DNA from: an uncultured Collinsella sp.
GTDB lineage: Bacteria; Actinomycetota; Coriobacteriia; Coriobacteriales; Coriobacteriaceae
NCBI GenBank assembly: GCA_900549535.1
Contig: UROR01000022.1
Span: 1-23,778 of the forward strand
Direction of reading: 5' to 3'
DNA: 23,778 bases
A program made the translations under genes and the position numbers. The notes beneath the pieces are model-generated. The model was not told where the DNA came from. It made no database searches and was given only the letters and a program-made list of their open reading frames with translations. Positions 13,366-20,467 of the stretch are shown in pieces. The stretch's first letter is position 1; every line of letters begins with the position of its first letter.

Positions 13366-14973
13366 GTGTCTGCAACCATTAAACCCTTCACCGACGAGTT
13401 CGAAGAGTATGGTCGCGATGAGTCTCGCACATCGGGCGAGGCCTCGAGCATCTCGTTTCCGACAACGGAGGACGAGGTCCGCGCCATTTTGAAAAAGCTC
13501 CATGCCGAGCGTGTCCCGGTAACGGTTCAGGGCGCCCGAACCGGCCTTGCCGCCGGTGCCGTGCCCCACGGCGGGCATATCCTCAATACTTCCCGTATGA
13601 ATCGCTACCTGGGCATTCGCCGCGATGAACAGGGCCGCTTTCTTTTGCGTGTGGCGCCCGGCGTCGTGCTGTCTGAGCTGCGCAAACAACTGGGCAAGAA
13701 AGTGCTGCCGACTGCCGGCTGGGACCAGGCATCGCTTGAGGCCTACGAGGAGTTCCAGGAAGCTCCCGAGCAATTCTTTCCTACCGATCCCACCGAGGCA
13801 TCTGCCTGTCTGGGCGGTATGGCGGCGTGCAACGCTTCCGGCGCCCGTAGCTACGCTTACGGCCCCATGCGCCCTCACGTCACGGGCCTTCATGTCGTGC
13901 TGACCGATGGCGACCTGCTCGAGCTTCACCGTGGCGAGGTTTTTGCACAGGGTCGTCGCCTTTCGCTCGTCACGGTGCAGGGCCGCACGCTCGAGCTCGA
14001 CCTTCCCGACTACACCATGCCCAAGACCAAAAATGCTTCGGGCTATTTCGTTGCTGACGATATGGACGCCATCGACCTCTTTATCGGTGCTTGCGGCACG
14101 CTCGGCGTTATCACCGAGCTCGAGATTGCCCTGCAGGCGGCGCCTGCGGTCGTTTGGGGCGTGAGCTGCTTCTTTGACAGCGAAGACAAGGCCGTGTCCT
14201 TCACCGATTCCGTGCGCCCCGTCCTGTCCCACGCGGCTGCCATCGAATATTTTGATGCGGGCGCCCTGAATATCCTGCGTCGTCAGCGTGAGCAGTCGAC
14301 CGCGTTCGCCTCGCTGCCGGCGCTCGACAAAGACGCCAAGGTCTGTGTCTACGTGGAGCTCGACTGCGACGACGAAGTCCAGGCGACTGAGGAACTGTAT
14401 CACTTGGGGTGGGTGCTAGAGCTTGCGGGCGGCAGCGACGATGCGACATGGGTCGCGCGCACCGAGGTCGATCGCGAGTGTCAGCGATTCTTCCGCCATG
14501 CGGTGCCCGAGAGCGTCAACATGCTCATCGACGAGCGTCGCCGCACGGATCCCGCCATCACCAAACTGGGCTCGGACATGTCGGTGCCCAACGCACGCTT
14601 GGCCGATGTCATCGCCCTCTATCGCCGCACGCTGGCCGAAAGCGGGCTTGAATCTGCTGCCTGGGGGCACATCGGTAACAACCATCTGCATGTGAACATT
14701 CTGCCGCGCGATATGCAGGATTACCGACGCGGCGGAGAACTCTTTGCTCAGTGGGCTTCCGAGGTCACGGCCATGGGCGGTGCCGTCTCCGCCGAACACG
14801 GCGTCGGCAAGATCAAGGCGGGCTTCTTGGAGACGATGTACGGTCACGAGGCCATGGTCGAGTCGGCGCGGCTCAAGCTCCAGCTCGATCCTGCCGGGCA
14901 GATGGGTCGCGGCAACCTGTTTTCGGAGAAGCTCTTGGATGAGCTCGTCCAGAAAGGGGGCGCGTGCAGATGA
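13366..14973 (+). CDS. FAD-linked 2-hydroxyacid (probably D-lactate) dehydrogenase, LctD/GlcD-like
   Basis: 535 aa from a GTG at 13366-13368 with AAAGGGGGAG 5 bases upstream. The N-terminal half is a PCMH-type FAD domain: PVTVQGARTGLAAGAVP at 51-67, APGVVLSELRK, and the FPTDPTEASACLGGMAACNASGA block that wraps the flavin. The C-terminal half is the FAD-oxidase_C domain with HIGNNHLHVN at 435-444 (the usual HxGDGNxH metal/substrate motif) and EHGVGK at 477-482. It oxidises a 2-hydroxyacid to the 2-oxoacid. Its stop overlaps the etfB start in ATGA, and the operon continues with etfB and etfA, which matches the lctBCD set of Acetobacterium woodii in a different gene order. At 535 residues it is longer than typical LctD (about 470). 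Glycolate or another hydroxyacid is possible; lactate is inferred from the Etf partners. Confidence 0.87.
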   Translation: MSATIKPFTDEFEEYGRDESRTSGEASSISFPTTEDEVRAILKKLHAERVPVTVQGARTGLAAGAVPHGGHILNTSRMNRYLGIRRDEQGRFLLRVAPGVVLSELRKQLGKKVLPTAGWDQASLEAYEEFQEAPEQFFPTDPTEASACLGGMAACNASGARSYAYGPMRPHVTGLHVVLTDGDLLELHRGEVFAQGRRLSLVTVQGRTLELDLPDYTMPKTKNASGYFVADDMDAIDLFIGACGTLGVITELEIALQAAPAVVWGVSCFFDSEDKAVSFTDSVRPVLSHAAAIEYFDAGALNILRRQREQSTAFASLPALDKDAKVCVYVELDCDDEVQATEELYHLGWVLELAGGSDDATWVARTEVDRECQRFFRHAVPESVNMLIDERRRTDPAITKLGSDMSVPNARLADVIALYRRTLAESGLESAAWGHIGNNHLHVNILPRDMQDYRRGGELFAQWASEVTAMGGAVSAEHGVGKIKAGFLETMYGHEAMVESARLKLQLDPAGQMGRGNLFSEKLLDELVQKGGACR

Positions 14974-15785
14974 GCGATTTCCATATGGTGGTGTGCGTCA
15001 AGGCGGTGCCGGGCAGCACCGAGGTCAAGATGGACCCCAAGACCAATACCATCGTGCGCGATGGCAAGCAGGCGGTCATTAATCCCTTTGATGCGAGCGC
15101 TTTGGAATGCGCGCTGGCGCTGAAAGACGACTTTATCGGCTTTGGCATGGACGTGCGCGTAACGGTGGTGTCGATGGGCATCCCCGCGACCGAGTCGCTG
15201 CTGCGCGACTGCATCGCTCGAGGTGCCGACGACGCGCTGCTGCTGACCGATCGCGCCTTTGCAGGTGCCGATACCCTGGCAACCACCTATGCCCTCAAGT
15301 GCGGCATCGAGGCGCTCGACGAGGACTTCGACCTGCTCATCTGCGGCAAGATGGCGGTGGACGGCGATACAGCCCAGATTGGTCCCGAGCTTGCCGGTGC
15401 CTTTGAGATTCCCTGCGTGACCGACGTGAGCTGCGTGCAGAGCGCGGGCTTTACGACCTGTGGTTCACTGGCGCTTATTCACGGCTGCGATGCCGGCGAG
15501 GAGACGGTCTATCTTGAGATGCCGTGTGCGATGACGACCGCCAAGGAGATTGGCCAACTGCGCATGCCGAGCATTGCCGGTATTCGTGCAGCCGAGGAGG
15601 CGGACGTGCTCGTGGTCAACGCTGCCGACGTGAACGCCGACCCCGCGCGCTGCGGCCTTGCCGGCTCACCGACACAGGTCGTGCGATCGTTTGTGCCCGA
15701 CCGCGACCAAACGTGCGAGGCCGTTGACGGAACGGCGTCCGAGCAGGCGGCGAAACTTGCCAAGATTATCGAGGGGATGGCATAG
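14970..15785 (+). CDS. etfB: Electron transfer flavoprotein subunit beta
   Basis: 271 aa. The ATG at 14970-14972 overlaps the dehydrogenase stop; an in-frame GTG at 14964 is too close to the AAAGGGGG ribosome site (14953-14960). Landmarks are VCVKAVPGSTEVKMDP at the N-terminus, NPFDASALECAL at 38-49 and CGKMAVDGDTAQIGPELA near 125-142, all typical of the EtfB group found in bifurcating systems. EtfB holds one FAD in those complexes and binds NAD(H). The partner EtfA is encoded on the next base after the stop. The neighbouring dehydrogenase fixes the likely electron donor. Confidence 0.92.
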   Translation: MSDFHMVVCVKAVPGSTEVKMDPKTNTIVRDGKQAVINPFDASALECALALKDDFIGFGMDVRVTVVSMGIPATESLLRDCIARGADDALLLTDRAFAGADTLATTYALKCGIEALDEDFDLLICGKMAVDGDTAQIGPELAGAFEIPCVTDVSCVQSAGFTTCGSLALIHGCDAGEETVYLEMPCAMTTAKEIGQLRMPSIAGIRAAEEADVLVVNAADVNADPARCGLAGSPTQVVRSFVPDRDQTCEAVDGTASEQAAKLAKIIEGMA

Positions 15786-16991
15786 ATGAGCGGACTGATT
15801 ATCGATAGCGAAGCCTGTATCGGCTGCGGTCGCTGCGTTCGCGCCTGTGCCTCGGGCGGCATCGTAGTGGAAGGCGAGCGGCCCAACCGTTGCGCCCGCG
15901 TAACCGACGGCTGCATCCTATGCGGCGGGTGCGTCGACGCCTGCCCTGTCAACGCTATCTCGATCGAGCGTGACGAGGCCGCTGGCGCGGTGGACCTTGA
16001 TGCATATCGAGACATTTGGGTATTCGTGCAGACCGACGAGCACGATACGGTGACTCCCGTTGCCTATGAGCTCATGAGCAAGGGCCGCGAGCTTGCCGAT
16101 GTCCGTGGTTGCCGTCTGGTGGCATTGGCTGGTATGAGCCCCGAGAGCTCGCTCAAGGACCTGGAGTATCTGGTTTGCGCCGGTGCAGACGAGGTCCTGG
16201 TCTGCCGTGACGAGCGCCTGCGTCAGAACGACGCGGAGGTCTATGCTCGCCTCATCTGCGATTTGGTAGCCGAGCGCAAGCCCGAGGCCATTCTGTACGG
16301 TGCGACCGCCTTTGGCCGCGAGCTGGCGCCTGGCGTTGCCGTACGCCTGCAGACGGGCCTTACGGCCGACTGCACCGTGCTTTCGATGGATGCGGAAACG
16401 GGCCTGCTGCAGCAGACGCGCCCGGCGTTTGGCGGCAACTTGATGGCCACCATCATTTGCCCCAACCACCGTCCTCAGATGGCAACGGTGCGCCCCGGCA
16501 TCTTTAGGGAGCCCGAGTTTGACTACAGCCGCTCTGGCACGATTACCCGGGTATCGCTTGCGGAAGACACCAAGGCTCGTGTCGAGATCTCGATTCCCGC
16601 CGAGGAGTGGGGGCAGCAGGCTTCGATCGCCGATGCCGAGCGCCTGGTCGTGGTGGGTCGCGGCATTGGTTCCAAGAAAAACCTGCCGCTGATGCGAAAA
16701 CTCGCCGGGGCTCTGGGAGCCGAGCTTGGCTGCACGCGACCTGTCGTGGAGGCCGGCTGGTTGGAGTATCGCCATCAGATTGGCCAGACGGGCGTATCGG
16801 TTGCGCCTAAGCTTCTCGTGAGTATCGGTGTTTCGGGCGCCATTCAGCATCTTGCCGGCATCGGTGGGGCGGAGTGCATTATCGCCGTCAACGAGGACCC
16901 GGATGCCCCCATCTTTGGTGCTGCCCAGTACAAGGTTGTCGGCGATGCCGTCGAGGTCGTCGAGGAGCTGCTGGCCCAGCTTGAGCGCTAG
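15786..16991 (+). CDS. etfA: Electron transfer flavoprotein subunit alpha with N-terminal two-cluster ferredoxin domain
   Basis: 401 aa. Residues 1-60 form a ferredoxin domain with two full [4Fe-4S] motifs: C11, C14, C17, C21 and C43, C46, C49, C53. The Etf alpha core follows, and the C-terminal FAD domain is clear: VVVGRGIGSKKN, then VVEAGWLEYRHQIGQTG, then GVSGAIQHLAGIGGAECIIAVNED. The ferredoxin extension is the mark of the electron-confurcating lactate dehydrogenase type, where lactate oxidation by NAD+ is driven by reduced ferredoxin. EtfA carries the electron-transfer FAD. The ATG follows the etfB stop with no gap. The stop TAG (16989-16991) overlaps the stop of the convergent HD gene. 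Caffeyl-CoA or acyl-CoA Etf pairs also carry such domains, but the dehydrogenase here is a hydroxyacid type. Confidence 0.92.
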   Translation: MSGLIIDSEACIGCGRCVRACASGGIVVEGERPNRCARVTDGCILCGGCVDACPVNAISIERDEAAGAVDLDAYRDIWVFVQTDEHDTVTPVAYELMSKGRELADVRGCRLVALAGMSPESSLKDLEYLVCAGADEVLVCRDERLRQNDAEVYARLICDLVAERKPEAILYGATAFGRELAPGVAVRLQTGLTADCTVLSMDAETGLLQQTRPAFGGNLMATIICPNHRPQMATVRPGIFREPEFDYSRSGTITRVSLAEDTKARVEISIPAEEWGQQASIADAERLVVVGRGIGSKKNLPLMRKLAGALGAELGCTRPVVEAGWLEYRHQIGQTGVSVAPKLLVSIGVSGAIQHLAGIGGAECIIAVNEDPDAPIFGAAQYKVVGDAVEVVEELLAQLER

Positions 16992-17800
16992 GCGCGCGCC
17001 AGCCAGTCGCGCATCTCGTCCTTTAGACGCTCCCAGGTCGCTTGCGTGGCGGGATCGGCAAAGGGGCGCGTAATGCCAAAGGGCGCGTCGAGCAGGCGGT
17101 AGATATCGCCCTGCTCGCGCGCCAGCGCGCGGCTCGCTGGATAGACGAGCTCAAACATAAAGCAGATGAGCCCCACCAGGTAGTCGGCGGCCTCGTCGCG
17201 TTCGTCGCGTGCAACGCAGCGGTGCTCGTCAAAGGCGGTAAGCGCCGGTGTCGAGAACCGGCTGGCGAGAAACGTGTCCTCATCCACCTTGAGGATAGTG
17301 TCGACGGTGCTGTCGGCGATGGTGCGCATAATGTCGATCTTGTCGCCATCGCGTACGATATCGCAGAAGCACCGTGTACGCTCGTCGAGTTGTGCCGGCA
17401 GGCGAAAGTCGCTGTGATAGGCAATGCTCGCTCGGATGAGCTCATCTTCTGCCGGGTCATCGATAAAGTCGCGGATGCTCGTTACAGCGGGCACATCGGC
17501 GGGGTTCTCGCCAAAGAGGACCCCGACGCCCAACGCTGCGTGGCTCATACTCTCGGCGTCCTTAAAGGTGTCCCAGCGCCGCAACTGTTCAAAGCGTCCC
17601 ATATCGTGTAACAGGCCGCAAAGCCAGGCCAGGTCAATATCCTCTGTCGACCAGCCCTGCTCGCGCGCCACGGCATCGCATGCCTCGGCAACGTGGTACG
17701 TATGCTCGATTTTGAGCGCGATGCGTGGGTTGGTGGCGTCGTAGGCATCGGTATAGCGTTTGAAGGCCGCGGTCGCCCGGCCCCGATCGATAGCTGTCAT
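16988..17800 (-). CDS. HD-domain phosphohydrolase
   Basis: 270 aa from the ATG at 17798-17800 with AGGAAG upstream. HD metal ligands are visible: H36, the HD pair H65-D66 (CGLLHDMGRF), H87 (MSHAALG), H129 (IAYHSD) and the later D of RDGDKID near 150-156. HD hydrolases remove phosphate from nucleotides or similar compounds, usually with a divalent metal. The spread of His/Asp residues is consistent with a bimetal HD site. No partner domain is present, so the substrate cannot be told. It stands as a single gene, divergent from the permease gene and convergent with etfA. The two stop codons share the CTAG at 16988-16991. Confidence 0.85.
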   Translation of the reverse strand: MTAIDRGRATAAFKRYTDAYDATNPRIALKIEHTYHVAEACDAVAREQGWSTEDIDLAWLCGLLHDMGRFEQLRRWDTFKDAESMSHAALGVGVLFGENPADVPAVTSIRDFIDDPAEDELIRASIAYHSDFRLPAQLDERTRCFCDIVRDGDKIDIMRTIADSTVDTILKVDEDTFLASRFSTPALTAFDEHRCVARDERDEAADYLVGLICFMFELVYPASRALAREQGDIYRLLDAPFGITRPFADPATQATWERLKDEMRDWLARA

Positions 17801-17840
17801 AATGACTTCCTAAAAAGCTGTGTCTTTCGATCCGGTGGCA

Positions 17841-17846
17841 ATTGTA
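17841..17846 (-). promoter_or_regulatory. Candidate -10 box for the HD gene
   Basis: TACAAT on the minus strand, 40 bases from the start codon at 17800. No convincing -35 was found, so only the -10 is supported. Confidence 0.3.
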
Positions 17847-17947
17847 GGTGAACTCGGTTGCTGTCGGGCGATGATTCTGCCATGTCGTTGCCTGACCCAA
17901 CGAATCGAATTTCTCACCGAGCCGGTCTGCTTCTTCTGGTACTATGG

Positions 17948-17973
17948 TCAAACTTTACTGTAGCAAAGTGTGA
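17948..17973. promoter_or_regulatory. Operator-like inverted repeat upstream of the KdgT gene
   Basis: TCAAACTTT and AAAGTGTGA form a 9+9 inverted repeat with one mismatch around an 8-base spacer. It starts just after TACTAT (17939-17944), a possible -10 box, so a bound repressor would block transcription of the permease. Confidence 0.4.
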
Positions 17974-17985
17974 CGTGGGCTTTTG

Positions 17986-18001
17986 TTCCGCGTCAGCGGA
18001 A
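17986..18001 (+). promoter_or_regulatory. Hairpin directly before the KdgT ribosome site
   Basis: TTCCGC-GTCA-GCGGAA is a perfect 6-bp hairpin that ends 2 bases before the GGGGG ribosome site (18004-18008). It may affect ribosome access or mRNA stability. Confidence 0.4.
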
Positions 18002-18012
18002 ATGGGGGTTTC

Positions 18013-19035
18013 ATGGCACAGGAAGCGACCGCCAACGTGCAAAAGAAATTCAAGGTACCGCGTATCCCGGGCGACATCATGATCTATCCCATGATCGTTG
18101 GCCTTTTGCTCAACACCTTCTGTCCGCAGGTCTTTGAGATCGGCGGCTTCTTTACGGCTGCCTGCCGCGGCGGTTCCAACACCATCGTTGCCGCGATTCT
18201 GCTTTTTGTGGGTGCCGGCATCAGCTTTAAGTCCACGCCGGGCGCTATCAAGACCGGCATCGTCGTACTGATCCCCAAGCTTGTTGTTGCGGCGGCCCTT
18301 GGCTTGGGTGTGGCATATTTCTTTAACGACAACTTCCTGGGTCTGAGCTCCGTGTCTATCATCGGCGGCATCACGTTTTGCAACATGGCGCTCTATACGG
18401 GCATCATGGGCGAGTTCGGCGATGAGTCCGAGCAGGGCGCCGTCGGTATCCTGTTCTTTACGGCCGGCCCCGCCGTCACGATGATCATCCTCGGTGTCTC
18501 GGGTCTCGCCAACATCCCCGTCGGCACCATCATCGGATCCATCCTGCCGCTTGTTATCGGCATGGTTCTGGGCAACCTCTTCCCGTTCATCAAGAACCTG
18601 CTGGTTCCCGGTGCCAATCCCGCGATTGCCGTCATCGGTTTTCAGCTCGGTGCGTCCATGAGCCTTTCGAGCTTTATCACCGGCGGTATTTCGGGCATCC
18701 TGCTGGGCCTCATCACGCTCTTTATCGTCGGTCCCATTACCTTTGCGTTCGAGCGCCTGTGCGGTGGTAACGGCAAGGCGGCCGTTGCCTGCTCCACTAT
18801 CGCCGGCACGGCTATGACCACGCCGGTCGCCCTCGCCGAGGTCGCCCCGCGCTATGCCGAGCTTGCGCCCACTGCGTATGCGCAGATCGCCACTGCCGTC
18901 ATCATCACGGCAATCATGGCTCCGATTCTGACCGGCTGGGTCGATAAGAAGTTCTGCCACGGCAAAGAGGATCTGTCGCCTGCCGGTGTCGAGGCCATCG
19001 AGGAGGCCGTCGCGACCGACATCGACGGCGAGTAA
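18013..19035 (+). CDS. 2-keto-3-deoxygluconate permease, KdgT family
   Basis: 340 aa from the ATG at 18013-18015 with GGGGG upstream; an upstream in-frame ATG at 17983 lies before the hairpin and has no ribosome site. The protein has about ten membrane spans and the KdgT landmarks: KVPRIPGDIMIYPMIVGLLLN at the N-terminus, GGFFTAACRGG, ITFCNMALYTGIMGEFGDE and the late block with AGTAMTTPVALAE. KdgT imports 2-keto-3-deoxygluconate, a product of pectin and uronic acid breakdown, with protons across the cytoplasmic membrane. The C-terminal 40 residues are acidic and cytoplasmic. No KDG kinase, aldolase or uronate gene is in the window, so the substrate is by family only. A strong terminator follows. 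Confidence 0.88.
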   Translation: MAQEATANVQKKFKVPRIPGDIMIYPMIVGLLLNTFCPQVFEIGGFFTAACRGGSNTIVAAILLFVGAGISFKSTPGAIKTGIVVLIPKLVVAAALGLGVAYFFNDNFLGLSSVSIIGGITFCNMALYTGIMGEFGDESEQGAVGILFFTAGPAVTMIILGVSGLANIPVGTIIGSILPLVIGMVLGNLFPFIKNLLVPGANPAIAVIGFQLGASMSLSSFITGGISGILLGLITLFIVGPITFAFERLCGGNGKAAVACSTIAGTAMTTPVALAEVAPRYAELAPTAYAQIATAVIITAIMAPILTGWVDKKFCHGKEDLSPAGVEAIEEAVATDIDGE

Positions 19036-19080
19036 TCGTCGACGCGAGTCAATCAAGCCGGCGTGCAATTCGCGCCGTTT

Positions 19081-19124
19081 GAGCGCCCGAACGAAAGCTG
19101 TCTTGCAGTGACGTTCGGGCGCTC
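19081..19124 (+). terminator. Strong hairpin terminator after the KdgT gene
   Basis: A perfect 13-bp stem, GAGCGCCCGAACG (19081-19093) with its complement (19112-19124), encloses an 18-base loop. The tail TGCTATTATTCCCCTT is only moderately T-rich. The right arm abuts the promoter candidate of the next gene. Confidence 0.65.
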
Positions 19125-19133
19125 TGCTATTAT
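19125..19133 (+). promoter_or_regulatory. Extended -10 promoter of the GGDEF gene
   Basis: TGCTATTAT, an extended -10 (TGN plus TATTAT, 5 of 6), follows directly after the terminator stem. A weak -35, TTGCAG, lies at 19103-19108 inside the terminator loop with a 19-base spacer. Transcription would start near 19140. Confidence 0.4.
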
Positions 19134-19140
19134 TCCCCTT

Positions 19141-19159
19141 ACCCCTGCGGAGTAGGGGT
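19141..19159 (+). promoter_or_regulatory. Short leader hairpin before the GGDEF gene
   Basis: ACCCCT and AGGGGT pair around a 7-base loop; GTTTATT follows. It could act as a small attenuator or 5' stability stem in the leader. A second palindrome, GAATCG-GG-CGATTC, lies at 19177-19190, between this hairpin and the ribosome site (19207-19213). Confidence 0.35.
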
Positions 19160-19222
19160 GTTTATTGCCCAGACACGAATCGGGCGATTCTGACCACTTG
19201 GATATTGAAGGGATGGCGTCTA

Positions 19223-20365
19223 GTGGTTAAGGCACTCAAGATTGAGATATTCCTGCTATGCATGATTGTTCTTATCGGGCTTGCCGCGCGAAGTCGCCAC
19301 TCCTTGTTCTCGAGTACCCAGCAGTTATTGTTTAGTACGCTCGGTTACACCTCTGCCGCGTACATGCTATTCGATATAATCTGGACGCTTTCGGACGGTG
19401 TGGGCGGCACGCTGGGCATTGCTGCCAACTGGATTTCCAACGCGGTTTCGTTTTCGCTCTTTGCCGCCGCGTGCCTCATTTGGTTTATCTATTCCGAGAC
19501 GGTGCAGGGTTCTCGCCTTTTGACCGCGCGCTATAGGATGGCGTTTGTAACGCTGCCTGCGGTGCTGGTAGTCGTACTGGCGTTTACTAGCTACTGGACG
19601 CATGCCCTGTTCTATATCGATGCGCAGGGCGCGTATCGTCGCGGTTTTGTCTATATGATCCAGCCCATCGTCAGCTACTGCTACGTTATATATACGTCCC
19701 TGCATGCGTTTATACAATCTTGCAAGGTCGAGAGCCTACAAAAGAAGGCCATCTATCAAACCTTGGCATTTTTCGCCATTCCGGCCTTGGTGGCCGGTGT
19801 CTTTCAGGTCTTTTATTCGGGTCCCTGCCTTAGTGTCGGCATCATGTTAAGTATGTTGCAGCTCTACATTGTTTGTCAGGAGCAGCTGATCTCGACCGAC
19901 CCGTTGACTGGCCTTAACAATCGCAACCGTTTTGAGACCTATATGCTGTCGCTGTTCTCGGGTGCTGATCAGGCCGATGATGTGTATCTGCTTATGATGG
20001 ACGCCGACGGCTTTAAGCTGATTAACGATCGCTATGGACATGTGGAGGGCGACCATGCTCTCCAGGTCATATCTGCTACGCTCAAAGAGGTCTGCTCGGC
20101 GTCTGGTGGTTTTATCGCACGTTATGGCGGCGATGAGTTCGTGGTGCTCCAGAAGGCTGCGGCGGAACAGGACATCATAGACCTGTGTTCGGCGATTAAC
20201 GACGAGCTCGCTCGTGCCGAGGTGCCGTATGCATTGCGGATGTCCATCGGTTACGCGCGGGTCGGCGATAGTGTTGATACCTGGCAAGACTTACTTCGCG
20301 CTGCCGATGCGGAGCTCTACCGCGTCAAGGCCGAGAAAAAGAAAGCCGGCGTCCAGATACGCTAG
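19223..20365 (+). CDS. Membrane-bound GGDEF diguanylate cyclase
   Basis: 380 aa from a GTG at 19223-19225 with GAAGGGA 9 bases upstream; a TTG at 19205 has no ribosome site. The N-terminal 220 residues hold about six or seven membrane spans with short loops and no recognised sensor family. The GGDEF domain follows: DPLTGLNNRNRF, then DADGFKLINDRYGH (metal and substrate binding), and ARYGGDEFVVL with GGDEF at 302-306. It should make cyclic di-GMP from two GTP. The inhibitory RxxD site that normally stands just before the motif is absent (ASGG in its place), so product inhibition through that site is not expected. It is a single gene. Output may be motility, adhesion or polysaccharide control; which is unknown. 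Confidence 0.9.
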   Translation: MVKALKIEIFLLCMIVLIGLAARSRHSLFSSTQQLLFSTLGYTSAAYMLFDIIWTLSDGVGGTLGIAANWISNAVSFSLFAAACLIWFIYSETVQGSRLLTARYRMAFVTLPAVLVVVLAFTSYWTHALFYIDAQGAYRRGFVYMIQPIVSYCYVIYTSLHAFIQSCKVESLQKKAIYQTLAFFAIPALVAGVFQVFYSGPCLSVGIMLSMLQLYIVCQEQLISTDPLTGLNNRNRFETYMLSLFSGADQADDVYLLMMDADGFKLINDRYGHVEGDHALQVISATLKEVCSASGGFIARYGGDEFVVLQKAAAEQDIIDLCSAINDELARAEVPYALRMSIGYARVGDSVDTWQDLLRAADAELYRVKAEKKKAGVQIR

Positions 20366-20400
20366 AAAAAAGGGGCGCACGCTTGTGTGCGTGGCGGCCC
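20366..20400 (-). terminator. Intrinsic terminator of the EamA gene
   Basis: Read on the minus strand, GGGC-CGC-CACGC pairs with GCGTG-C-GCCC around a 6-base loop and is followed by six Ts (20371-20366). The T-run ends at the stop codon of the convergent GGDEF gene. It lies 68 bases past the EamA stop. Confidence 0.65.
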
Positions 20401-20411
20401 TCGGCTCACCG

Positions 20412-20437
20412 ATGTACTCCATTAAGCTAAAGTACAT
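20412..20437. other. Inverted repeat ATGTACT/AGTACAT in a convergent gap
   Basis: A perfect 7-bp inverted repeat with a 12-base AT-rich spacer lies between the EamA stop and its terminator. It is not GC-rich enough for a terminator. Function unknown. Confidence 0.35.
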
Positions 20438-20467
20438 GAATCCCCTCTGCTAAATAAGGGCAGTTCG

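Noticed and set aside
13345..14403. A 352-residue minus-strand open frame opposite the hydroxyacid dehydrogenase
   Set aside because: The plus strand encodes a clear FAD dehydrogenase; the reverse frame has no recognisable domain.
15918..16850. A 310-residue minus-strand open frame opposite etfA
   Set aside because: It is a shadow of a gene with two ferredoxin motifs and a full Etf FAD domain.
17914..19068. A 384-residue minus-strand open frame opposite the KdgT gene
   Set aside because: It is rich in Arg, Asp and Gly, as expected from antisense reading of a hydrophobic membrane protein gene.
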